A DNA stretch of 64,000 bases from Apostichopus japonicus. Its lineage: Eukaryota > Echinodermata > Holothuroidea > Aspidochirotida > Stichopodidae. The translations under genes were made by a program, and so were the position numbers. Below the pieces are notes generated by a model. The model searched no databases, was not told where the DNA came from, and saw only the letters and a program-made list of their open reading frames with translations. Below are positions 12,101 through 24,100 of this stretch, piece by piece (within the stretch, counting starts at the first letter, position 1; each line of letters starts with the position of its first letter). The DNA is taken from the NCBI RefSeq assembly GCF_037975245.1, contig NC_092583.1, positions 18,004,764 through 18,068,763 of the forward strand, read 5' to 3'.

Positions 12101-15100
12101 ATAGATTGCATGAAACTCAGTTTAGTATGTAAATTCCCCTTAGTAAGTTCTTGGCTGCTTTGGTTATAGGGTGAGGTCAAAGGTCATTTGAGTTCAACAA
12201 GTGGCAAAATCTGGAAACCATGTAAGGAAGGTAATTTAAGAATTTTAGCTTTTGATGAATCTCATCTGGTCAAAGGTCATATGGGGTCAATATATGTAAA
12301 TGTCTACAATTTTTGTAACTCCAAAAGTAAATCTGTGGTATGTATATACAGTATGTATATACACCTGCTTAAGTGGCAGGAACTTAGTGTTCTGTGCAGA
12401 GGTTGACGATCACCTGAGTTCAACAGATGTCAAAGTCTGAAATGTTTGTAGATGTGATAACTCCAAAAACTAAGCAGGGATGAACTTCATATTGGTATAA
12501 CGGTACCCCACTGTGAGTTCTCAGCTGCTATAATTTTCCTTTGGTGAACATAGTTTCTGCAACTTCAGTTAAGACTCAACATGCAATAAGTAAAGGGGCT
12601 CAACATACAATAAGTAAAGGGGCTCAACATACAATAAGTAAAGGGGCTCAACATACAATAAGTCAGTCAGTCAGGAAATGAAATCTGCTTCAGATGTGTT
12701 TGTCAGATTTCACAACCCTAGCATAAGCGGTCAACAGTTTAACTCAGATAGTCTCAAATTGGCCTGATTCTCTGTAATACTAGAAGCCTTTGTTGGTAAG
12801 TTGTGACAATATTGCACAGTGAATAAACATTGAAATGGGGTGGTCGGTGGCAGAGCTAATTTGCTAGCTCAAAGTAAGTAAACGAAATGTCCATTTGCTC
12901 ATACGTAGAACATCTATATTTCACATAGGAAGACTGTTCTTTCTGGATATTGAAACATTTTGGCATAAAATTTGTGTATTGTAGAATCCTTACCAGTGAA
13001 GTAATTAAGAAAAATAATAAATGCCCATAAGTGAGTTCTGTAAATAAGGGCTGGAAATCTCTGGTTCTCACTTAATTCTTGGACAAATGTAACTGACTTG
13101 CTCTACATCATCAGTTAAATAGTTAAGTTAGTTGAGCAAATAACATGGCAAGGAATCACAAAGCCTTTGAGATTTATGGTTTAGCAATAAGGAAAGGGTT
13201 TGGTGGGTTGCAAACATAATACATGAATGGTTCATTTGTACTCACCTCTTGTCCTTGCTACTATTTATGGTATACTTGCTACCAATCAAAGAGTCTTCAG
13301 AGGTCTACTAAACATGCTTGTAAATGCCCTTAAGAGTTGTCAAAGTTGTTCATGATGCAATTAGCTTTAAATTTAAATAATTTTCTTTCATTCAGTTTTA
13401 ATTTAAATAAGAAAATATACAGACAAAGAAAGAAAAAGAATGTCTTATAAATTAAAAATATATTTGAAATGCAAAGAGATCCGTACAAGGTGTTTAAAAG
13501 AGGAAATACAAATTATGTAGATGGATATTGATATTTTCCCCCTTCGCTAGTGATTTTGCCCCCCTTCCCTAGTGATATTTGTCCCCTTCCCATAGGAAAT
13601 ATTACACTTCTTGTTGTTGTTGAGGTTGCTAAGGCCTACAATTCTAAGTTGAAATCTTGTACTCCTCTGTCACTGGATCAAGGATGGTTCTATTAAACCT
13701 GATGAACTGTTAACCTCCATTAGCTCATCACATCATGTTCACACCTCCTAACTAACACTCAATAGTGATGATATAGGATTTATTTAGAACAGAACGAAAA
13801 CTTCCAAATTGATCACAACTTTGTTGGAACTTTTATCCCCATTAATCGTTATCACTGATGCTTCCTGCATTATTTAGAAGCTATATTAATAAATTGGATT
13901 TTCTGATGTTTATATTTCAAGAAATTTGCAAAGTTTTGAAAACTTTTGGAACCTTTTAGCCTCATGCCACCCCTTCTCTTCGCACTGTTCCCCTTCCTTC
14001 GAGAGTGTGGTACTTGCTTATCCAAGGAAACAACTAAATATGGCATTGCTATTTACATTAATTTTTGCAAGGAGGTGAGAGGGGGTGGGGGGGGGGGAGA
14101 GTTAATAGAGAAATAATGTATGAAGTATGATGAACTCTTGACGCAGGACTTACAGTAAGATACACAAGAATGCTGTGTATTTTGTAGTTATGACAGTAGA
14201 ATGGGTCTACCTTTATTTTTGCTGCTGGTATGGTGGCTTTATCTTTCATATAATCTGTTTTACTATAGTTTGGTTTACCTTTATTTTTGCTGCTGGTATT
14301 GGTGGCTTTATCTTTCATTCTCTTTTCATCTCTCTACCTCTCTTTACGCTGCTTCCCGCTGCTTACTCACACCTAGTTATGAAGGTTTTGCAAGGTGTTC
14401 CTTGCATATTACTCATGCTCTTCCTGAAGTATTGCCATTCACCAAGCTTCAAGAAATTGCAGCAGGCGACGTTTACATCGCCAACAATGACAATCTTTGT
14501 TTCGTGTCCAATGTCAATTTTGAAAATATCTTCACTGGCAATGGACAAATAGCTCATGTGGAGATCAACAACGATAAATGTGGTAAGTGGTGTTCTCCCA
14601 TGATGAAGAGTATCCACTAGCTGCTTAACTTACAAAGTACAAGACAATGCCAGATAAACTCAGTCATTGGCTATCAACATGTCAACTTTTTTCTTTATAT
14701 TTGTTGGGATATATTTCTTTGCTTCTTTGTAGAGGCTATTTAGAGGGATGAAAACAGAATGAGATTAAATGGACCAAACTCAGAATATTAGAGAATGCAA
14801 ATGGACTTTAATGAAACCAAAACTCACAAATTGTGAAAAGAGTTGATGTGTTGTCAGCAGTGACTGTGGTTTATCAGTTTTCAGACTTACATGTTCAAAG
14901 CTAATAACACACAAATCTATCCCAGCAGAATTTGTTGAAGCTTTCCGATTCTTGCAGCCAAGAGATGTGTGGGAGGATCCTGGTTGGATTGCTTGCTTCC
15001 TGTCTGCAGTTGAATGTCAACCTCCTCCTACTCCTCCTATATCTGACCATCACTCATCTGTTGCTTAATGGTGACATCTGTCCATTGACTCATTCATCTC

Positions 15101-18100
15101 ATTAACATCATTTTACTCCTACAGGCTCCTGCAATGCATTCATCTACTTTGCCCTTCTCATTACTTCGAATCCAGTCAGATAATATGGAAGGGAATCTTG
15201 TTCTTGTTAATGTTGTTGTTCATTAAGAAATAAATGTGATTTGTCACCTTTTGTCGCTTTACAGTTCTCGTGCTAGTCTCAGTATAGGGCCTACAGATTT
15301 AGAGTTTATAAATCTGCTAAAGCTTAAAGAAATCGGAGCAGGAGACGTTTTTATCAAAGACAACGGTATGCTGTGCTATGTTAATGAGCAACTGTTTCGA
15401 AACATTCTGCCGTCAACTAGTACAATTGTATTTCAAGCTAACAAAGACCAAGAGAGCTGCGGTAAGTAGTCCCACTCCAACCCCCCAGCATGGTCACTTC
15501 TCTTTGACCAACTTCTTACTTGCACATATTTGCACATTCTGTTTTCTTCTGATCTGGGTTGGGCCTTCTCTGTTTTACCATTGGTTGGCTTTCCTTCTTT
15601 GTTCCTTTTTTCTTAATTTAGTTTTACAATTCTATATTTTCATCTGATCTGAAATGAGGTTAACAATAACTCTCATACTGCCCTCCTCCCCCCCCCCCCC
15701 CCGCACCCCTCTCCCCCTCCATGTCGCTCGATTGACCACTTTGACATTTCAATATTGAAACCTGCTTTATTAGCAAAGTTATTTATAATTTCAATAATGT
15801 TTTGATTGATCAGCTTGATAATGTGTGTGAAATCTTAAAATGATGATTCTGTAGAAAGAAACACAAAGGTGTAGTTAGTCTATTTCAGAGTTGAGTGCAG
15901 TTTCCTTTTTGTATTTTGAGGGCAAAACAATTTTAATGTTAGGTTCATAATTTGACTGTCATCAGCAGCCTGTGGGTATCATTTTTGGACACAGTTTTTT
16001 TCTTGGTCAACATTCAAAAGACAATGGTACTTTCACATTGGTATCCCTTGCCCCCTCTCTTACTCCAGCTTGCCTACCATTGGCCAATTAAATGTTTGAC
16101 AAGTTAAATGTTAACCACATTTCAGATGACTTTACCCATCTTCTGTTGTTGTTTTTCTATTTTTGGTGTTCTATTTTTCCACTTATTTGAGGTTATTAGA
16201 CAGCACCCTGCTGTGTCAATGGTTGCACATTTGTGGCACTCTGAATATTGCACCTTGACTTAGCATGTCTTTCTAAGATAGTGGCAATGCATGTTGCACC
16301 TTATCTGCTAATTGTATGATTCAATGCATACTTACTTGCACAGTGCATCAGCATGCCTTCACTTGCATGTCTGCAGTTGCATGTTCAGTTCTTGTTAATT
16401 TGACACCCTGCTTTTTTTCAATCACATTTTACATTATTGTTATTATTATGGAAGCCTGGAGGGTTTTTCCAACATTTAGCAATAAATGAGGCTTGAACAT
16501 TGAAGACTGAAAGTAACACTTATAAATTATGTGATTAAAGTGTTTCTGTCATTTGTCTGTATGTGGAGAAACCAATACAAAGATAAAGTTGATGTGTATT
16601 GGAGTGTTTGTATAGATCTTCCAAATCATACTTTTGGTTTGAAGTTTTCCTGCCAAAGTTAAAATAAGGTTATTTTTAGCTGTCCTCCAGCCTTCCAAAT
16701 TAATACAAGCAGCACCTCAAGTTTGACACTGTTATGCATTGCACTACTGAACAATAAGTAGAAATCTCGTTGTAAATATTTGTAACGTTGATAACATGCT
16801 AGTATTAGGTACAATAGAAAGTTCTAATGTTGTAAACAACTTTAACATTGGTTAAGAACTAGGAGTGTGATATCAAGATTAGTCACACTGTCCCATTTCT
16901 GAATTTATTATTTTGTTAATTGTTGAGTATTTTCTAGTGATGGGAACAGTCCCAAAACTTGGAACTGGGTACTCGTCTCAGGTTCGGTCAGTCCCCCGGT
17001 TGCCTGTGCATTACCTTTAAGCCTAAAATCCAACTCGGCCTTTGCTATTGGGTCATACTGGTACATGAGCCTAATGCTACTACGTGTATAGGCTATGCAG
17101 GCCTTTAGTCACTTACATGGAAACACTGTAAACAACCTGTGAACTGATTTATATGGCAAGGCTGCTTATATGTATTACAACTGATTTCCAAAAATTAAAT
17201 TTTAAAATCAACACAAGTGATGTTTCCCCCCAATAATGTTTTATAGTGATTGATGTAAAAGTTTTGGAACTAGCAAGTGTACAACTCAACAACCTTTCAA
17301 GCCTAACAGTGCAATAGCCCATTGAACGAATTCCCCTTGAAAATGTTGTTTGTATGGTTGTAGAATCCTTTAAGCATTTGTTGGGATATATTTGCATAAA
17401 ATAGCTTAAATTAAGTAATGGAAGACAATTTCTACTATATTTTGGTCAACTTATGAGCTACTCATGAGTACAAAGGTCAAGTTTTGTTGGATTTAAATAG
17501 TGTAAAGTAGACTTCCCAATGTTAAAAGGTTGCTTAGGCCATACAATACAGTATGTGCATGTACAGTAATAGTAAACAAATGCAGTCGATCAAAACTTTC
17601 TTGGGCAGGAAGCGAGATAGAAGGGAATATCACCAAATGATGAGATTATGAATGAATACACATAAATATCATTAATTCAAATGAAAATGTAATTGAAAAG
17701 GGAGAACAATGTTTTGGTCAGTCCCCTGGATTCACAGGGACCTGTTCCCATCACTAGTATATTCACTACCCTGCGAGTTCTGTTAAAAATAAAAGCACAG
17801 TTCATAAAAAGACATCCTCCTAATGTTGACACATACTGGCAGTGTTAATTAGTGGATGGTTAAAGTGTATCAGTTGTCTATGACAATCATGGTTGATCAA
17901 GTCAAAAATATTCACAGTAAAAATCAAATCTGACACAGCTTAAATATTCTGTTAAAAACTTTGACAATTGCTTTGTGGTGACTTGATTTCTTGTTGAAAT
18001 AAAATGTGATATTAATTGGTTGTACTTACGTCAAGCAATGGAATACATTTGGTAGTAACTTCAGAATTCAACTCAAAATGTTTCGTTAACCTGATTAATA

Positions 18101-21100
18101 AACTTGATAAATTTGGTAACAGTGGTTTATTGTACAGTCAAAGATCTAAACAGCTCTGAAAGAAGAACATACAAGAATTCATTGTTAAAACTCAACACAT
18201 CATCTGACAAAGATGTTTACCAAAGCTGTATAGTCTACAACAAAAGAAAGAGTAAGGCCAGCTATAGGATAGTATGATCTAGTTCCTCCTTGTCACTACA
18301 GTATCCTAAACTCACTGTTTGGCTGATGCTGCCAATTGTCAACAGAACTCATGTTTTAATAATATGCTTTTTGTTCTGTTGGAATAACTGCAGATAAATT
18401 GTTTCAAAATTATGTAACTTGAAGTTGTCAGAGCAATTAGAGATTTTACAATTATAATAGCTTTTTTTGTCTCTTTCTATAATGAAGATTAAATTATGGT
18501 CAATTGCCCAGATACTGATAATTTAGTGTAAACTAGTCAATCTTCTCTGAGAAGCACATAAATTTGCACCATTGTCTCTTTCTAATTTCACAGCACATTG
18601 TGTTCTTCTCTACTTTTCAAATCTTTATGAACTTCTATGATATCTTGAAAATGTGTTATTCTTCCTTCATTATTTAAAGAAAATTAAACTTGATTTCCTT
18701 TGAATATTTTCAATCTCTTGATTGATAAGTGATACTTACTTTAAATCATATTTTGGTGTTTAAATGAAGAGTCAAAGTAATAGTACTGTCCATAAATGTT
18801 TAATACTTCAAATACCTCCTGTTTACTTGCTATCAACTTAAAATTATAAACTAAAGATTGATAGTTATTGTAAGGGCTTTACAAAGGTGTACGTCTTGTG
18901 TTTACTAACATATTTGTTGTTGTGTGTTTTAGCACATGTAATTTTAATCATGGCAGTATGTAATAGAAGTATAATCTTAATAAGCTACAAGTTTAAAGTG
19001 TAGTAACAACTACTGACATTCACATAACTACAATACTATTATTATTATGTGTTATTTAACAATGAGCATATAGCAGTGCACTTACAATGTATGACAATAA
19101 CAATAAATAACAGTTATGTACCATTCCTGCATGTTGCATTTGTAATCATCTGTAAATTAATGCTAATGTATTTAGATTGAAATGTAGAGTTCAACAATAT
19201 ACTGGTAACAGTTGTAGTTAGCAAAGAAACCACCTAAACTCACAAGAAGCACAAATAATTTCCAACTGTCAGGATTGCATGTCATAAATATCTGAAAAGA
19301 GCAGGGCCTCTTTGGCAATCTTGCAAAGTTGTGAATCACCAGTGAAGATTTGTTCCTCATGTGATGTTCAGAATTTTAAAGTCTGACAGTTGGGAATTAT
19401 TTCAGTGGACATTAGCTGTTTCAAAATGTCTAGTTGGCTTAAAGGAACATATGATATTGATTGGAAGAAAATATATGAACAAAAATTCTCCCTGTTCATG
19501 TTTCATCAGTTATGATTGCTGTTTTGTCAGGCATTTATGTGCCATGCAACTTTGATATCACATGGATAACTAATTTATCCTATTGTTCCAGAAAGTAACT
19601 TTTGAATATGGCAAAATCAGTCCATCTTCATCTTCTCATGATAACTTCCTTTTAACGATGGCTTTATCATTTATTTGCTTGTGTTGTTTGTTATTTTTTT
19701 ACTCGTCAAAGTGGAAAAGTTATGATTGGCAGAAAGGATGAACTTCTAAATACACAGAAAAGAAGTTGAGAGGAATCCTGAGCAGAATCTTCTGTTAAAG
19801 ATGCTGCACATTGAGAATGGAATGACAAGCATGATCATTGTAGTGATCATATGATAAAGTAATCACACAATCAAGGGATTAATGTTTGTCATAACAGAAA
19901 TTAGAAGATAGTTCAATACCTGTCATGCGATGGAACCTTCAAATCATATGAGATTTATCCTTCATGATAATAGTCTATAGATACATAATCTTGTTGGTTT
20001 CTGATGTCACATACATGTTATAGCAGTGTGAACTCTTTAAATGACTATCATAGAGCTTGTCAGTTCATTTACCAAATCAATGTGCAGCAGCAATTGATAG
20101 ATATGTGAGCTCTCTCTCTCCAAGATGGTTCCTCTTGGACACATGGTCTTTCTGAGATGTATGAACAATGACTGTGTCAGTAAATTGACATTTGTTTTTC
20201 TTAATCATGCAGCATGATAGCATTTTGAAGTGAGTTAATGTTTGTCAGGTTGGTGAATAAACTAAAGTGTTATCTGCATGTTAAATTGTACTTTTTCTAA
20301 TTTGTGTCTGGAAAATAGACTTTTTTTTTCTACTGGAAAGATTACATATGGTTGTATAGCAAGGGCTTAAGTTTAGCCAGTGTTAGAATGATAGTCACAA
20401 CTTCTCTTTTCAGTAAGAATTGATTGTTGTGGGGGATTATTGGTTAAAAACAAATTTGATAGGAAATGCTTGCCAAAAAGAACATTTGCTAAATAGAATT
20501 GTGATAATATATATATGTGATAAACTATCATAAGTTTGAAGTTTTCATCATTTAAGCAGTATGAAAGAATTTTGAAAATCATTGACAAAATATAAAAATA
20601 TAAAAAGTTTAAATGTAGAAAAAATATGGAGGAAAAAATTCTCATCAAAATTTGCTGTTCTGTATTTAGAATGACATGAAGCAGATTAGCACTACAATCA
20701 ATACCCATACTCTCTACAATCATTAGGTGTCACACTAAGAAAGACAAACCAAAATGAAAGCAAGACCTGCTTGTGTCACTGGGCACTTGTCATCAAACTT
20801 GACCTTACTAATAGGTCCGAATGAATGAATATTAAAATAATATATAATCAAAGTTTATCGCAGAACTTACATAAACAACTTCAAAGTCAATTCTTTTGTA
20901 TTCTAATGCTACAACTTCATGAAAAACTGAATATGAAATGTTCATCTTTACAGATAAGTAAAGTTCTCTACCATGATAGCTTCTCGCACGTCATCCAAAT
21001 TTGATATGGATAAGGGAACTAGGACACACATGAGGGGGCATAAAAGTCTCTTAAAATGAATGCAATAACACTTTAGTTTTCATTGATGTATCTATGATGT

Positions 21101-24100
21101 ATTTTGACTTGTCAGTAGGGTAGCCAGTGTTTTGTGTTTGCCTTGTAATTCAAAGTGACCGATGTGTGACTTTGAATTCATTTGTCTGTCCTGTGTCATG
21201 CTTGGTCAAAGTTTCATCACTGATAGGCACACATGGGAGAATTGATTACATTCCAAGATTATTAATTTGAACAAAGATGGTGGCCATTTGACTTAAGTGA
21301 TATGATGAAAGTGAAATAGAAGCTTGTGAATATGTGAACCTGGTATCCTACACAGCCATGTGTCCCATAAAACTTGATCGTCTTTGTTATTCCAAAGTGG
21401 TGTTTGCAAACAGTTTGAGAGCTGTTTAGAAGCTATGAGGTTGATGCAGTTGATTGTCCAATTACCAAGCAGGAAATCTCCTCATAGATAGTTTGATGGA
21501 GGTTAGAGGAAGGGGCCAGGGGCTGGGGGGGGGTATGTTTGAGGCATCGTGATTCAGTTCTCAGGTGCCGTTAAAATTTGATAGACCTTTAGAAGGTTTG
21601 CAATCTCCATATTACCCAGGGTGGTTTACATCAATAGAGTTTTTTTCTATACAAGGATAGTGAAAATTTGGGATATTTCAAGTAGAACTGCCAAAAGCAT
21701 TACATTCTGGTTATTTTTGTTTTTATAGTTTTCAGCTTTAAAATACTCTTCAATATTATATTTGCTGCCTTGTATTAATCCCAGTGCAATATTTGAGTGA
21801 TATTCTGGAAACTGATCCTGTCTGTCTGTCTGTTGTTTGTTTCATTATAATGTTAATCATACATAATGATTATATTTGTGAAGACGATAAATCCCTAAGC
21901 ATATGTGTATCATCAACTGGTAGCTAACAAGAATCATATTTTTGCATGCATGGCTGCTGTCAATAAATCATGTACTGTTGTTGTTGTGATGAAGTACAAC
22001 AATGCTGATCTTGTTGTAACCTGCACGATGTCATAAATTTGAAAATAGAAAAGAGCAGCAGGATTGAGACTAACCAAACCCATGGCGATGTTTAACATGC
22101 ACTTTTGAATGATAAGAATACATAACAAGTGTCCAAGGGTGTCCTGAAGAAAAACAGTGTGAGGATATGGGTAGATTAATAGTTACCAGAGTAACCATGC
22201 CACTCACTGGCCATTTGGTGAGGAGGTTTCATCACCTCTTGTCTACAGTTGCAAGTATTTTGTGGAGTACCTGGGTATCTAAATGGTGAGGGGAATATAT
22301 TTTCAGAAAATGTCACTCGGTTTAAATTTGTAAATCTAAGGAAGACCAATATAATTTAACATGTTATGAGCAACATTGTATGCAACCATTTTAATATTGA
22401 CAATTGATATGCATTTCCTCCTAATGATGAACTTAACACAAAACTTGTATAGTCGTTGTATATCAATCAAAGGTCAAAAAAAAAAAAAGGTGTTGATTCA
22501 GACAAAACAGTGAACACTGGCTGCAAAATTTGAAAACATCTCAGAAATCTTATCTTCATTCTGAGAAATATTTTCCTCAAAAGAATAATATTTGATCCGT
22601 GTTTGTTTCTGCATTAATAATTCTCTTGCTCACCATGAGCAGATTCAGATCACTCACTTTGAAGTTGAACACCAAAGTGACAATGAAAATTTGCTCAATA
22701 AAGTGAAAGGGTATATGCTATGTCACAAACAAATGTCAGTAAAAGTTAGGAAGGGCATAAGTAGAGGTCACAGATATCGTCCTATTTGTTTTAATAGTGA
22801 GGGAATGAGATGGCATCTTTGTGAAGGTTACTACGATGTAGATAGATAGATATTTATTCAGCCAATCATGTAAAGTAGTGCCTTGATGACAGTTTTACTT
22901 GCTCTCTGAGAGTAGACATATTACATTGCATTCCCTAAAAGTCTTATCTAGTAAAAAAAGAAGAAAGTAGTCTTAAACTTGTTAGATCTCCTGATGTGTG
23001 GGCCCTAAAAAAATATTTAATCTGGTGAATCAGTTTACATGACAAATAGAAAGGTCAACTGTGAAATTTGATTTTGTGTATTAGAAGTTTACATCTTATC
23101 ACTGCTATAAAGTAAAGTAAAATTTATTGATATCAATTATAAAATGAAGACATAATAAAATGGAATCCGCAGCTTAAAAATATGCAAAATATATATACAA
23201 AAATATGATAAAAATATCATCTAGTTATGTGACAATTCAAAAGCTTTATACTCCTCGGTAAAAAAGAATGTCTAAAGCGTTCAGTACGCATACGAGGTAA
23301 GGTATACTATCTACGTGGAGTGGTGTAATAACTTATGGAGAGGATGGTCAGGATCTCAGTTATCCTCCATATCATTTCTGATAAAGATTCGATGTAGTCA
23401 TCATCAAATGTTGCTCAGTTCCTCAGACCACCCTTGGACACTTTGCTTCTTATCTGTAGTAACTATTCTGCATCTAATATTGCCCAATCCCCGTAACGTG
23501 AATGACAGTGCATCTGGATGACAAGCAAGTGCTGCACTTCTAACATACCTCTGCTGATCCTCCCCATACCCTTAATTCCTACCCCCTCCCCAACCCAAAT
23601 ACCCCTGGACTTCTGGAGCAGCTCTCACAAGGTGGCAACGGCTTAGCAAGTCTATAACCGAATTTATGTTTTCTTCGCCGTGAAGAAAAAGTTTGGTAGC
23701 AAGTCATAGCAAGCGGGTGACTGGTACTTTACCACTTGGAAGCTTCTTTGGGTGAACTTATTCTTTTTAATTTTGGTATTTTTAACAAATTAATTTATAC
23801 ATTGTACAGTAGCTATAATTTTGATCTGTTGATCTGTTTTGTGAATTGTTGCAATGGTTACTGTTGTAAAGTACTGTACTGTTTGGTTTTGTCAGTTCAA
23901 CCTGTTTGTACCATCCTCTTTATCTTCATCTCTCTGAATTCTTCTTACCTCCAGGCCATGTTGATTCCAAATGTGATTAACATGGAAGTAGATTTGCCTG
24001 CCAACCTTAACTATTAAAGATAATGAGTGATTAGTTAGTGCAATGATTCCATATTCAAACATTTCTTTGCCTGGACACTTTTGTATTAGTATGCCTTGAA

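Larger units (their letters stand above)
12150..12880 (+). repeat. Dispersed repeat copy 1, with AGGTCA direct repeats
   Basis: It shares ordered phrases with 45690-46215: AGGTCAAAGGTCATTTG, AAAATCTG/AAAGTCTG with AACTC.AAAAGTA, the TCTCAAA..GGCC block, and GGT.GGCAGAGCT.ATTT near the end. The two are diverged copies of one interspersed family of about 0.6-0.7 kb, class unknown. The first copy also contains the 24-bp repeat at 12570-12663. Confidence 0.7.
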
